64,000 nucleotides of DNA from Antedon mediterranea (lineage: Eukaryota > Echinodermata > Crinoidea > Comatulida > Antedonidae). A model generated the notes under the pieces. The model was not told the origin of the DNA and did no database searches. It worked only from the letters and a program-made list of their open reading frames with translations. The position numbers were made by a program, and so were the translations under genes. Positions 1 through 43,125 of the stretch are shown piece after piece; the stretch's first letter is position 1, and each line of letters starts with the position of its first letter. Where the stretch lies: contig NC_092679.1 of the NCBI RefSeq assembly GCF_964355755.1, forward strand, positions 6,510,001-6,574,000, in the 5' to 3' direction.

Positions 1-1998
1 TTACGATGCTTACATTTATCTGTATCTCTGTCGTCGTTGATTAATACTCGCCTTCATTTCAATTTATATATTGAATATTAATAATTATATTTTACCATGT
101 TGCTGATAATCGGCCATTTGAGTTATGATTTTGCAAATTAAGATGAAGAACCAGTTTCTATGTATAGTAAATGTCAGTATTATTACTACTACAACAGGAT
201 TTAAAAGCAACATCCTTCGTAATAATTATTATAACAACACGTTGTAGCCATAGGCAACAAGTCTGTAACGCTCGCGGTGCCATTTTAATATAATATTCAT
301 AAATCCATAAGTATGAACTAAATAATATTATGGTGAGAGTATTAAAATAATAATAGGCTTCTTGTGTCGTAGATAGATTTTGAGCAGTTGTTGATGGAAC
401 TTAATCAAAATAGCTTCGTATTGAAAAGTGCAAGGCAAGGTCGATTGAAGGATGGGTCTTTACGTTTTTGAAAAGGTGGAAAAAGAAAACATTATATTAT
501 ACAGTATTACGTTATGAAATTTTATGTTTAAAAAAAAAAATTATGTGGATAACAGCAAACTTCGAAATAAAAGTATAGAAAATAAAGAGAGAGGATATAA
601 AACATAAACAGCCAACATGTAGGCCTTCATGTAACCTTTTCGCAAACACCACCACTAACTTATTGTATGATCAGTAGAATTTGTTGTGGTTTGAGTATTA
701 AGTCTATACACTTAACAAAGTGACGATTCTCACCTCGCATACCTTTTGTATACAATTGAAAAAAAGGAACGCATCGTTGACCAAACTCTAAAGAAGTTAA
801 CTTCACGCTTAATTCTCCCGATAAAAAAGATTAAAAAGTCACAGATTTTTTTGGACAAACCAGTGTTTGTCAGACATTTTACATTATGGCGTTTTAGATT
901 TCTGCAGAAATGAACTGAGAGTTGACATACCATGTCGTTGAAAATTAAGTTGAAGTCAGTTGTAGGGTTTGGGAAAGTGGCGCGTGATCGACAACTCGAA
1001 TTCTCTTTTAGAGGTACGTGATTTTATGAATTTCTGATTATTTTATATGTTATAACTTTATTTTTGACATCTGGCATATGAATACCTTTATACTTATATT
1101 ACGGCTTTGTGGGCTGAGATGTGTTCCGTAAGGGGCCTGGTTGGTTCCTGGTTGGTTAAGCACCGAGATTGAAGATTTTTACTTATAAAGTGGACGAAAC
1201 TTTGAATTATGTATAATAAATATTTGATTTGATTTGAATTTATTTGGAAAATCATCATAAAAAAAACCATACAAAGTGATAACATAAATTACGGACATTA
1301 CAAACAATACATTTATAAAAGATTTTTTGATAGCCCAAAAAGCTTATCAGTTTGTTTCCATTGGCCTAGCTGTCATTCATTATCTGAAAATATCGTTTTT
1401 TTTTATATTAGCCTACCGTATCCAATCGAATCGAACCATGTCGTGCCAAGCCCGGCATAGTCTAATGGTTGGATTTCTGCATATAGGAAATTATATTATC
1501 AGGCACAAAATTAATATTCTGAATCAATTATATAACCAATATTCTAACTGGAAATATTATCGAAGAAATACATAAATTGTTCTCTTGTATTTCATCCAGG
1601 AACTGTTCAAAAATCCTGCGTTCAGACGAACACTTCATCTGAATTAGTATGGAATGAGGTAAGATACTAAGAATGGAGGTAAAGAAAATATATTTACCAT
1701 CTACATCCCACCCTCTTAAAATAATGGAATAAACTTTTAAAAACCAAGTTGGGCCGCGGCGCGCGAAATTCTATTTTGTTGCATGCTTGGTGGATGACTG
1801 ATCCTAAAATGTCATTTTGCATAATGTTTATTTAAGAAAATATTTAGTTTTGGCAGCATGCCTACTAGCCAGGCTAGGCCTCTACTAGGCTAGGGCCAGG
1901 CCAGTAGTGGGCTAGGCCTAGGCCTATACCTCCCCCCTCTATTCCCCTCTATTCTAGGCTAGGCCCTAGCCTTACTAGGCCTAGCCTAGCCTACCTAC
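1..1998. other. Left edge: no gene recognised
   Basis: AT-rich sequence without a convincing exon. A LINE-like tail in minus orientation (CAAATCAAATCAAAT) lies at about 1220-1240. From about 1850 the sequence becomes rich in AGGCCTAG palindromes, which abut the foldback element at 2.0 kb. The missing first ferlin exon was looked for here and not found. Confidence 0.4.
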
Positions 1999-2007
1999 TA
2001 GGCCTAG

Positions 2008-4072
2008 CCGGGATCCAGTCAAGTCGCCCCATCGCAAAGTCGCCCCATACAAAGTCGCCCAATACAAAGTCGCCCCATCGCAAAGTCGCCCCAAAACAAA
2101 GTCGCCCCGGCACAGTCGCCCCATCGCAAAGTCGCCCCATTACAAAGTCGCCCCATCGCAAATTCGCCCCATCGCAAAGTCGCCCCAACGCAAAGTCGCC
2201 CCAACGCAAAGTCGCCCACGGTTTTAATCATATTGGTTGCGTTTGATATCGATTGCGTTGTTACTTTGGTCGCGCTAATGTCGTATACAGTATAATGTTT
2301 ATCCTATATACATAATTTGTGTTTTAATTTTTATTTTACAGGTTTTAATGGAGTGATGTGCTTTTTAAAAATCATTAAAAAAATGGTCCCTTGTTTGAAA
2401 GTTCTAAAAAGATTATCCCTGATTTATAGTTTCGAAAATGTTAATTTAATATGATTTTAAAATTAGTTACCAGAGCCACAATTACGAAACTTTCTTCAAC
2501 CTACGCGTGGATACCAGCTAATTTTTTAGGATAATATAATAAATGTATAAATGTGTAGTAGCCAGCTAGGCCTTCCTATAGATTTACAGTAGTTAAAACA
2601 ATAACAGTGTTGTAAGACAATGAGTGTTATAGGCTACTTATTGATCATTTTGCATTTATTGACAAGTTATGTGTCTTAATTATTTTTATAATGACACTTC
2701 AAAATAAAGAAATAAAAAAAAAAAGGATTTTATCGCCGATATGATTGTTTTACTTGCAGGTATTTTAGTAAAATTAAAACGCTACATTTTGACCATGGAA
2801 AAACCATCGTACAGTATCGTGTGCGTGTTTTTTAAAAAGGGGAATCCCCGACGGTCAGCAGAAAGACGTAGCAGCTGTGAGGAAACAGATACCAGAAGGC
2901 GCAGCTCCGATTGGTTTCAGAGAATGTTTCAGATGGCGAGTCGCCTTTTATTCAACAGCACAATGATCATTTTACTGAAGAAATTCTTTTCAACCCCTTT
3001 GGTTAGGCCTAGAACATTCTAATTATCATGCCTAATAAATATCCTCATATCGGGTATTTATTTAATTTTAAATTAAACAAGACAGTGAAGAGGCACGGAA
3101 TAATACGTACACGGACGTACGACGAATACACACACGCACGTCATCATTTACGACATATAGTGGTGATATGATGCAATTTTATAATGGATATAATGATGGG
3201 ATTGCCTTTTTCCAGGCTTACAATCAATGTTCATTACGTAATACTATGTATATAATACTAAATAGTAAACTGAATGTTTATAAATAAATTGTTTTACGTA
3301 ATTTGTTGCATATAAAATAAAAGACACAGACGTAGCCTACGTTTCCTATAAAATATTTCACATTTAAATAATTATGTACTGCTAAATGACATTATGCTGG
3401 ATAATATTATAATCTTAAACTATGTTTACAAATTATTAATATAGGCCTAATAATAATATTAATAATACATATTCATCGACCAAAGTAAAAATAATCTAGA
3501 TCGTATAACATCATTTTATCGCGACTAAATTTAAACGCGACCGATTTCGAACGCGACTGATATCATCGTAAAACTCCGGCGGGGTTTCCCCATCTTCAGA
3601 TGGTGCGTTGTAGTACGACGACAACGGCGGAGTAATTACGGGGGTTTCCCTCTGGTAAGCTAGCACGTTAGTGCGACCGCGGAGTGATTAGTCGGGGGCT
3701 TCCTCTCTGATGATGGATGGGGGTGCGTGCCGATCGTGTGACCTGAGACTACATGGCGGAGCTTCCCCTTTTTATGCCTACACGTTCCGTGTTATTTTGT
3801 GTATCATTGCGACATTTTACGCACTTGTAAACTATTTTTTAACGTTTTGGGGCGACTTTGCGATAGGGCGACTTTGTGATGGGGCGACTTTGCGATGGGG
3901 CGACTTTGCGATGGGGCGACTTTGCGATGGGGCGACTTTGCGATGGGGCGACTTTGCGATGGGGCGACTGTGTCGGGGCGACTTTGTTTTGGGGCGACTT
4001 TGCGATGGGGCGACTGTGTAAGGGGCGACTTTGTATGGGGCGACTTTGCGATGGGGCGACTTGACTAGCATC
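2008..4072. mobile_element. Foldback element with 16-bp satellite arms
   Basis: The left arm (about 2008-2219) is a tandem array of AAGTCGCCCCATCGCA-type 16-mers; the right arm (about 3847-4072) is the same array in reverse complement. The outer ends correspond as well: GTCAAGTCGCCCC at the left against GGGGCGACTTGAC at the right, each just inside GGGATCC/GCATCC. The interior (~1.6 kb) is unique and AT-rich with no recognised protein. This is the architecture of foldback transposons. Both ends abut AGGCCTAG-rich sequence. Confidence 0.85.
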
Positions 4073-4300
4073 CGGCCTAGCCTACCTACTAGGCTAGGCC
4101 TAGGGCAGGTAGGCGCGCCTGGCTTATTGGGTTGGGTTAAGCCAATGTAAAGTTAGGCCTAGGTAGGTAGCCTAGTTTAGGCCTATATATATATATATAG
4201 TAGTTAGGCCTAGTATAGCCTACTACTAGTTAGGCCTAGGCTATATAGGTAGGCTATAGCCTAGTCCTAGCCAGGCCCGCCTGGTAACCTAACTAGTCCT
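4073..4300. repeat. AGGCCTAG-rich palindromic low-complexity tract
   Basis: Dense in CTAGGCCTAG, TAGCCTA and TATATA strings. Similar tracts occur at about 1856-2006, 16735-16820 and 52140-52230. They are self-complementary and probably propagate as short tandem or palindromic arrays; no gene is implied. Confidence 0.7.
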
Positions 4301-4517
4301 AGGTAAGCCCATCACAGTCAATCCATCCTGCTGGGTATAATGACCTTGGTTTTGAATATACTTTAATCACATTAAATTTCATTGGTAACTAGACAGGTTT
4401 GGAATTCTGAAAAGCAATCATGGTTCTTAACCAGATGTTTATTATTATTATTAATTAGAAGACTTCTTTATTACTAAATTGTTTGGAGTACTATATTTCA
4501 TTTTCTTAAATTCCCAG

Positions 4518-35095
<30,578 letters not shown>

Positions 35096-35337
35096 TTTCG
35101 CGAATATTTTAGGATTTCTGAATATAGACAGAACCGTAATTTTAGGATTATATTGTTTAAACACTAACTCAACATTCTTCAAACTAAGAAATTGTACACA
35201 CTCGACTCCGTGTTCTTCCAAGATTTACCGGAATTAACTTGCTCACAACTGGTAGTAAAAATATATTAAATTAATACTTGTCTAGTAGTGTTAGGCTAGG
35301 CATTTAAATACTTTAATTGTGTTTATCCTACAATAGA

Positions 35338-35594
35338 TTAAACCTTGTTCGCACTGAACTTGAAAAATAGTAAATTTAACGGTAACATACCAAATGTCAT
35401 CGGAATATTTGACCATCGTTTCCCCTTGATATTTTCACGCAGTTAGTTTTAAAATGGTCGGTAAACGTATATATTGTACCTGGTTAATTTAACCCTGTGG
35501 GAATTGTAGCCAGTGTTCAGATTTTGAACTTTTCTTGGTCACTTTAGCCGGCGACTTGGTTAATTTGAGTTCAGTTCAGTGCAATCAAGGCTTT
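35338..35594. mobile_element. AAAGCTTTGTTCGCACTG-family MITE
   Basis: Reads AACCTTGTTCGCACTGAACT, then CATCGGAATATTTGACCATC, and ends AGTGCAATCAAGGCTTTA. It is a diverged copy of the family at 20100-20386. Confidence 0.65.
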
Positions 35595-36634
35595 AGATAC
35601 ATCTTATGATCAACTAGGAGTCACTTGATTGTCACCAGTGGCGTAACAGCTATGAGTGCTTACTGGCTAAACTCAGAGGCCCCAGGGCTTATGGAGCCTA
35701 TGAGCAGTGTCCAAGGGAAAACAACAGGCATTATTAAAATATGCCGGGAAGGCTAAAACGCCCGCGGCCTCCAGCGTTAGAACTTGGAGGACCACTTAGG
35801 TTTCCTAAACCAGGAGCCTCAGGTCTCTGTGTTACGCCACTGATTGTCAGAAATTGATTTCTAAATGTGTACAACACCTGCACGCTACAATTACTAATCA
35901 ATTCACAGTCATACTTGACATCTCATTGTTCACATTTGACCAAATTTGAAGCTGGCAACAGTCTACTTGTAAGGTAATAATTTAATGTTTTTATAGAAAA
36001 TCAACTTAATATACGATGATAGAATATTATGTGCAATTTAGCTTTTTTAACTGTTTTTAGTAAATTTAGAAGTTAATAAAAAATCTTTATAGAGAAAATT
36101 ACAACTACTGTAATTACAGTCACATTTAACATGTAATGGGTAGAAAATGCTAATCAAATATAAATATACAAGTTTAAACTTTATATGAAAATAAGAAATT
36201 CTCTGATATTTAAATTCAGACTTTGTTTACTATGCAGAGATACTAATTTTATATTTTAAAAATATTTTAATACTATTTATTTTATTATTGTCATGTTGAT
36301 TTCACATGGAACGTAAATAATTCTAAAGGTTTAAACAGATGTAGTAAATATACAGAAGAGATTAGTATGAGTCTTGTGTTTCTACAGTACATCAAATGTT
36401 GCACCATTCTGCTATAATGTCTATCTAATTTAAAAGCATGCTTATTATAACAACCTCAGTCACAGAACAAATTCTAAACCGCCTGGTGATATATATTATA
36501 AACATAGTAATTAACGTCATATATTAATATATTTGTGTGGGAAATCATATTTTTTAATAATTATATTTTCTTTTTTTTTGATACAGCAAATAAAAAGTGC
36601 ATTTCTCAAGTTTACATTTGGCCATTAATGAATA

Positions 36635-36797
36635 CAGTCAACTCTCCAAATACCAGACTTTCTGGGCTAGCTAATATGTCTGTTTTCCGGAAAGTCTGGT
36701 ATTCAGAATGTGTTTTTAATGGTAAAAATGAATCCTTTTGGACTTCAAGAAAAGTCAGGTTTTGGGAGAGAGTTTCCGGTTTTGAGAGAGTTGACTG
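36635..36797. mobile_element. pogo-like MITE, 163 bp, TA target site
   Basis: CAGTCAACTCTCCAAATACC at the left and GAGAGAGTTGACTG at the right, both next to TA. The CAGT... ends and TA duplication fit pogo/Tigger elements. Confidence 0.75.
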
Positions 36798-37306
36798 TAT
36801 ACCATTATCTGGGTCAGGTGATCTGGGTAATTGCTTTAGCTGTGCTATTCGGCCTGATTGCACAATTTACAGTGACACTATCTTTCATTAGAATTAATAT
36901 TTTAAAATGAAAACAAAAGTTAACAATTTTTTTTCTTTAATTTTATTTAATATACTATGTACTACTGGCACGGTATATGAAGTATAAAACAAATTATTAC
37001 GGTACAAATCGGATACAAATGAAATGGAAAAATATGAATTTCAAGGTCATTGGCAAATCAGGGTATTTACTTACAAATGTATCATACTACTACATGGCTA
37101 AATTTACTGTACGTTTGTTTGTATATTATATACTTTAAATATAGGTTTAATAAGTTATTTTGTGATTAAATTTTTGTGATTTTAAATTTTTTTTCACAGA
37201 GGTTAGGTTAGCAAAAATACAGAGAAAATAAACCAGATTATATGTCATCTGCATCTACACTAAAATAACATAACTGTTAATTAAGCCCCTTCTTTCACTT
37301 CGCCTA

Positions 37307-37426
37307 AAGCTCTGTCTAACTATCAAATTATTTTGACAAAAAAGGGTGATGTGCCCAAATATGGTAGTGATATGACATCATGTCTATATGGGCACATCAC
37401 ATTTTTTTGTCACATAAAGTAGCTTA
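37307..37426. mobile_element. AAGCTCTGTCTACAC-family MITE, right end decayed
   Basis: The left end is complete; the right end stops at CACATAAAGTAGCTTAA. It lies downstream of the ferlin. Confidence 0.75.
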
Positions 37427-38394
37427 ATAAAAACTCCACATGTACTTTGGGCCTGATCACAAGTTTTGTATGGTCTGTGCCCAGGCATGTGTAAATACAG
37501 AGTTTTGCTAGGCGATGTTTAAGAGATAGTAGACTATAGTATTACTAATAAACCACCACCTTCCCATGTAAACCTACCCACACAAAATGATCGCTTAATT
37601 ACATTTGGAACCCAACAAATTTGTAAAAATTTTTAAAATTGTTTATAATTTATATTTTCTTGTATTTTACAACATTTTACATTTTTAGCAGAATTTGAAT
37701 TAATTTGATTTTAATTGACATCATTTTGTGAAAATGCATCTCTTCTGACATAGTCAATGGTCCAACATTAAGTACTATATTTGTAAACATCTGCATATAG
37801 TTCTTAACAGTAAAAATGTATAGCTTGGAATTATGGAATGCTAACACAATAGATATCAATATAATTGCTTAGTTGTTCAAATGTTTCTTTATTGCACATT
37901 TGTCAAGAGAGCATTGGTGTAATGGCTATGAGCACTCGCTGGCTACACCCAGGGCCCCAGAGCTTAAGGGGCCCAAGGTCATGTGTAGCCCAATGCAATT
38001 TTCTAGCATTGAACGGGCCTCTAGGAGTGTTAAACCAGAGCCATTTCCCCCCTGCATTACACCACTGCAAGAGAGGTATGTAAACATCATTTTTTAGTAT
38101 CATTAGTTCATAAATTAATGTAAAATTGTCTCTATTCTCGGCACGGTTAGTATAATCCATCTTGGTGAGAGAGACCATGTGTTTCCTTTTGCATACATCT
38201 TTAAAGACTTGTATCTTTCCCAGATTCATTAAACCAATTCTGTACATCTGTTTAGAATCGTAATATGGCAATTTCCATGTTCATGACGTTTGTCTGCGTC
38301 CTATATTTTGCAGCAATACAATAATGTTTATTTACGTAATTCTTTTTTTAAATTCATCTAAAAGCATGCTTTTAAATGTGCAGCAAAAGTCACA

Positions 38395-38770
38395 AGAGTC
38401 TGTCTTCTTATTTTGCAGCCTGTCCTCTTCTAGGGGCAGATCTGGGGGAGCACTAATATATTAAAAGTTTGTCAAATATAAAGTAGTTCATAATTCTAGC
38501 TGTCAAAACCTTCAATGACCCTAGCGCTCCCCTACCCAATGGATACGCCCCTCTCTTCCATGTAAAATCAATTTCAAACTTTCTTTAGAAACTCTTTCCA
38601 TGTCTTATTTTGCAGCCTATCCTCTCCTAGGGGCAAATGCCATTTTTTTCTTCTAACGGGGGAGCGCTAGTATTAACAGTTTGTCAAATATAGTAGTTCA
38701 AAGTAGTTGGACATTTCTAGCGCTCCCTCCACCTACTGGATCCGCCCCTCTCTTCCATGTAAAGTCATTT
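38395..38770. repeat. ~190-bp tandem duplication, two copies
   Basis: Each copy runs from TTATTTTGCAGCCT.TCCTCT through GGGGGAGCRCTA...CTAGCGCTCCC to CGCCCCTCTCTTCCATGTAAA. The GGGGAGCGCTAG/CTAGCGCTCCCC pair is an inverted repeat within each unit. It may fall in the LYSET 3' UTR. Confidence 0.75.
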
Positions 38771-39150
38771 TCAAACATTTCTATAGAAACAATAGTTCAG
38801 TCTACATTTTTTCGTTCCCAAAAATCAGCCTCTTATTTGGTTCCATAAATATCTTCTAACCATTAAAAGTGTCATGTCAATTTGTTTTTTGTTGTATTTT
38901 CACGTTTTTCTTCTGATCTTTCAAAGTAGTTATCAACAGTTTTTCCACTTGAGTGCCCATTAAGTTATGAACAGTTTTTCATCAGTATTTTCATGTTTTC
39001 CCTCGTAAATGCCATGGGAAGTTATGTCATTTTATCATCTCCTTAGTATCCATAAAAAGTTATATTAGCAATCAGTTTTTCATCAGTATTTTCATTTTTT
39101 CCTTGTTCTTTAAATGTTATTTTATCCAAAGTTTTTCATCGCTATTTTCA

Positions 39151-39556
39151 TCATGTTTCCAACAAATCAGCAGTCAGTAAAGTCGGTGACCTTTCTCCGC
39201 AGTCCACCAACTTTAAGAGGATGCAAATTGGCACCATCATCAATGATGCGTTTTTTGGGTTAGTCTTTGTGCAGGCTAGTAACACACAAAATACTTGTAG
39301 ATACGGAACAAGTAGAACAATGACCCACAACCAAAACGGAAGCGCTAGAATGTTGGCTTTTAAACGCTGAAAGACGTTGGAATGTTCATTATTGTCTTCT
39401 AATATTGCTTTGTTGTTTGATATATTCTCCAATGCAAAAATATTGTAGGAGTCACTAATTTCAAATATGTAGTATGCCAATGCAAAACTAACTGCTAGGA
39501 ATACTGCAAGAGCAAGCCAGGCAACCCGTTGACGAAAATTCATTCTGGCAATCTTT
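39151..39556 (-). CDS. LYSET: LYSET (TMEM251) main coding exon
   Basis: The protein is 130 residues from the ATG at 39543 to the TGA at 39151-39153. LYSET keeps GlcNAc-1-phosphotransferase in the Golgi so that lysosomal enzymes receive mannose-6-phosphate (family knowledge). Recognition rests on the start MNFRQRVAWLALAVFL, then YYIFEISDSYNIFALENI, LPFWLWVIVLLVPYLQVF and TNPKNA; human TMEM251 has MNFRQRMGW, YYVFEINETYNRLALEHI and LPFWLWTVIFLVPYLQMF. Two hydrophobic segments are visible (residues about 8-26 and 68-92). Upstream of the ATG the frame stays open (KIAR) to a tttttag acceptor at 39557-39558, so a 5' exon probably lies beyond; human has an extra N-terminal segment ending RAWRM at the same place. 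That exon was not identified with confidence. Confidence 0.88.
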
Positions 39557-39654
39557 CTAAAAATAAATATATTATATACAGTATATAAAAAAATTTTATT
39601 CTTGTGTATTTGTTTTTCATTTAAATAATTATTTTACATGATGGCCAGGATCGA

Positions 39655-40566
39655 AGCATATGCGGCGCTAGTTCCGTTTCGCACCTGTCGTTTATTTCGA
39701 CTCAAAATTGGTTAAGTAGCTTTATCGTGAGTACCACACCTTAGAATTAGGCCTCAAAAATACTTTTACGAAGGATATCACACAAAAAGTAAAAAATAAA
39801 TCCTTTAAATTGATGAATTTACAGACGTGTTTCTCGCACATCGGTTTGTGAATTTCGCATACTCCATGTTCAATGTTGTTGTTTCTATGGAGCGCCAAAA
39901 GAGTAATCATAACAGAGTGCTAAAAACTCAGTAAATTGCGTATATTTAATGCATTTATTGGTGAAAATTACGTTCAATTTTATCATATTTTGTCAATGTC
40001 AATGCAACAAAAATATTACTGTTGATACTGTACATGGTTTTTGCAGGAACTTTTAGGAATGAAAATCGACAAATTCATCATCATATTACATGTACTGTAG
40101 GGGTATACCTGATCTAAATAATATTCCTCTTAGTCTTACTCTTAGGTCTAGGGTTGGTTGCTATTTGAAAACAGCAAATTATTAGCAGTAAAATGTTACA
40201 GCATTTTTATTGACAAAATATATTAAAATTAAACGTGTATTTCAATAATAAATTCATTAAAAGAAGACGCATTCCACTGAGTTTTTAACCATCTATTGTT
40301 GTTGCTCTTTTGGCGCTCCATAGAAACGAAAATATTGAACTTCGAGTATGCCTATTCTAAATTCGCGAACGGTATGCGAGAAACATGTCTGTAAAATCAT
40401 CAATTTAAGGATTTATTTGTTACTTTTTATGTGATTCTTCTTCATAAAAGTACTTATGAGGCCCAATTTTAAGGTGTGGTATTCACAATAAGTTGCTTAA
40501 CAATTTGGAGTCAAAAGGAAGTCGAAATAAAAACAGGTGCGAAACGGAACTAGCGCCGCATATGCT
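39655..40566. mobile_element. 912-bp hairpin DNA transposon with ~280-bp inverted arms
   Basis: It begins AGCATATGCGGCGCTAGTTC and ends with the reverse complement. The arms (about 39655-39932 and 40275-40566) match over nearly 280 bp with small differences and meet around a ~340-bp AT-rich centre. No transposase is encoded. It lies upstream of the LYSET coding exon, probably inside the LYSET first intron. No clear target duplication was seen. Confidence 0.85.
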
Positions 40567-43125
40567 ACTCACTGGTTCTAGAATACAAAAATTATAAATA
40601 ATCTAGGCCTAGCTAGTTAATCAGTTGCGTTCGCGCTGAATACAGACAGGCCGTTGTGCAGGGACGGATGCTAGCTACTTCTTGTCCTAGCCTAGCTGGT
40701 AGTGGTAGTAGTACTCTACTAGTTACTAATACTAGCAGTGTACTAGCTAGGCCTAGACATGATACGCTTGCAAACATGTAAATATAGCTTATAAACACAG
40801 TACTGATATGAGCGATCGCCTGTTTAATTATCAAATGTTATAATCACATATTTAAAATCATAACCATACCAAAATAAATACGGGCAAACTCGACTTAAAA
40901 AATCGTTGTTGTCTTTCTCCGATCCTCTTACAATTAACTCCGGTGGCCTGCCACGTGACATCATGGTCAGGTGACTATCTATGATCGATAAAATTCCAAA
41001 TTCCATTTATTTTGTTTTAGAGACTACTGTATTTGAATAATTAATTTAAAAGATAGTAGTAGATAGTAGTATAATTAATAAATAAATAATAAATACAGAG
41101 CTATAAAAAACAACAATTGGTCTAATTCCCTTCTTACCTACTGAGATAGTATCGATACATTGATTCTGCCAACTTCATCAGTGTTCTTCACAGACTTGTA
41201 TGGTTAAAATGATGTCATTTTTCTGTTTGGAAATAACTAATATAACCTTCTACATCGCTTTTTTTTTTAAGGTTTTTTAATCTTGCTTTTATTTGCATCT
41301 ATTCAATATACAAGTGATATCTTCAAAAGTCAGTTCTGTTTCTGAAAATAAGAAACAGAAAATATTGAAAAATAAATTGTTGTTATTGTGCCTTATAATA
41401 AAACCTATCCTATAAAAAATGTTAAAAGTACAAATATGATTCCCATGTATACTTACCAATAATGTATCGATATAGTTAAGAATTTATTTTAGATGACCAC
41501 ATCTCATCCGTCCAAACATATTTTTTGTTTGTTTTATAATTTCGGTTTTTTTTGCACGTTGTACATCACCGGACCAGTAGTCCGTAATTCCAAAAGCCAG
41601 TTCTGTCCTTAACATTTTTCTAACAGTTTTTTCTCGAGTAAAGTAGATCATTTTGACATCTTCAACTGAGTCAGTTCTGACCACACATCATCCGTCCCAA
41701 CTTCTTCACAGGCACGTTTTAGACATTTTTCTAACATTTTTTGTTTGTTTTATAATTTTGTTTTGTTTGTACATCAGTACAGTGACCATAGGCCCACATC
41801 TTCAAAAATACATCTGCATGACAAAAAGAAAACATATATGGTATGTACCAAACATTGTGATCAGATATTGTGTCTGAACAAACGCTAGAAATAATATAAA
41901 GGCTACAACTAACATCCTTACCCCTGCAGATGTGAAAGCGATTCTCCATTTAATAGATGACCCCCCTCTCCCCATCCCATTACTTCTTCACAGATTAATA
42001 CATAGTCTTCATAATCGTCTAAATTTTTTTTGTTTGTTTTATAATTTCGTTGTGTTTGCACGTTGTACATCACCGGACCAGTAGTCCGTAATTCCAAATG
42101 CCAGTTTTGTCCTTAATATTTTTCGAAGTGTTTTTTAAATTGTATTTTTTCTTGTACAGTAGATCATGTGACATGAGTCAGGTCTGTCAACATCTGCGTG
42201 ACAAAAAGAAACAGAATATTATATATATTATATATATATCGAATTAAAATGTTACATAATTATTCATTTTGTCCGATTGCCTAAAACAATATACCTAACA
42301 TGACTATCTTCTTACCTGAATAATATCCATAGCTGAGATTGATTCTTCTGTTTTAGATGACAATGCTCTGTCCATCATGACATCTATCGTAATTGTTTTT
42401 TGTTTTTTTTATTTTAGTTTGTTTGCACGACGTACAGTTGCACGTAGAACATTTAATATTTTTTATCAACAATCTGTATGACAAAAAAAGAAACATACTG
42501 TATTTGGGCATATAACTACCATATTTGGGCATCAACACACTTTTTTGTGAAACTGGTTTGATAATGTAGACAGAGCTTTAAACATTAACATTACGAATCA
42601 ATGTACGTCTGTTCTTTTTACTTACCTTGTAGATATAATATATCGTATGGTTGCGAAATCGCTTCTCTGTTTACTTGATGACCCCCCTGTCCCCACCCCA
42701 TCTTCTTCACAGACTAATACATAGTCTTATCTTCTAAATTTTGTTGTTGTTTGTTTTATAATTTCGTTTTGTTTGCACGTTGTACATCACCGGACCAGTA
42801 GTCCGTAATTTCAGTCCGTCAGTGTCAGGACCTACGAGCAATATCAATGATTTAAAATTAATACATTTAGCGGTCATCATGTCAAAATAAATATTCGTTG
42901 GGTCGACCGCGAACTGAGACTCTATATTATTGTATAGGCAGGGAAGAGTGAAATTATTCTTCGCTGGTATAGGCAAACGACATTTCCGAGTTGTAAAAAC
43001 GCGCCACAGAAGCCACTTGTATTCTTATCATAAATTAAGTCTGACCTACCGATTTCGACGCATTAATCCGGCTTCATTGATGACATATTAAAAAATAAAA
43101 TCAGATAAAAAAAAAAAAAATTGAT
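40567..43125. other. Intergenic/first-exon region of LYSET and repeat modules
   Basis: No coding exon is certain. About 40870-41030 (minus) has an open stretch with a gtatgg donor-like end near 40868 and could be a LYSET 5' exon, but similarity to the family N-terminus was not seen. 41480-42830 contains at least three diverged copies of a ~100-bp module around the string ACATCACCGGACCAGTAGTC (near 41569, 42068, 42786), two followed or preceded by a GACCCCCCTSTCCCCA...TTCTTCACAGA segment. A partial MITE end lies at about 42500-42577. Confidence 0.45.

Larger units (their letters stand above)
35096..39150. other. Ferlin 3' side and LYSET downstream region
   Basis: No further coding exon was recognised. 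A possible ferlin polyadenylation signal AATAAA is at about 36075-36080, but the 3' UTR end is not fixed. The interval holds MITEs (about 35338-35594, 36635-36797, 37307-37426), two short repeats with a mutated gcgtaac...gttacgcc-type inverted end (about 35636-35845 and 37910-38070), and a ~190-bp tandem duplication (38395-38770). On the minus strand an AATAAA at about 38327-38332 could serve LYSET. Confidence 0.4.

Noticed and set aside
2019-2231. Evenly spaced short repeats resembling a CRISPR array
   Set aside because: The 16-bp units are directly adjacent with no unique spacers, and the same array is present inverted at 3847-4072 in an animal genome.
2741-3022. 93-residue open frame inside the foldback element as its transposase
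   Set aside because: No transposase motif, no recognised domain and too short.
1991-4071. Open frames with RLCDGATLRWGDFAMG-type repeats on both strands
   Set aside because: They are translations of the 16-bp satellite; the unit plus variants stays open in several frames.
36535-36891. 118-residue open frame downstream of the ferlin stop
   Set aside because: It overlaps a pogo-like MITE and reads open on the opposite strand too.
40824-41006. First coding exon of LYSET
   Set aside because: It is open and ends near a donor-like gtatgg, but shows no similarity to the known N-terminal segment and its phase to 39556 could not be confirmed.
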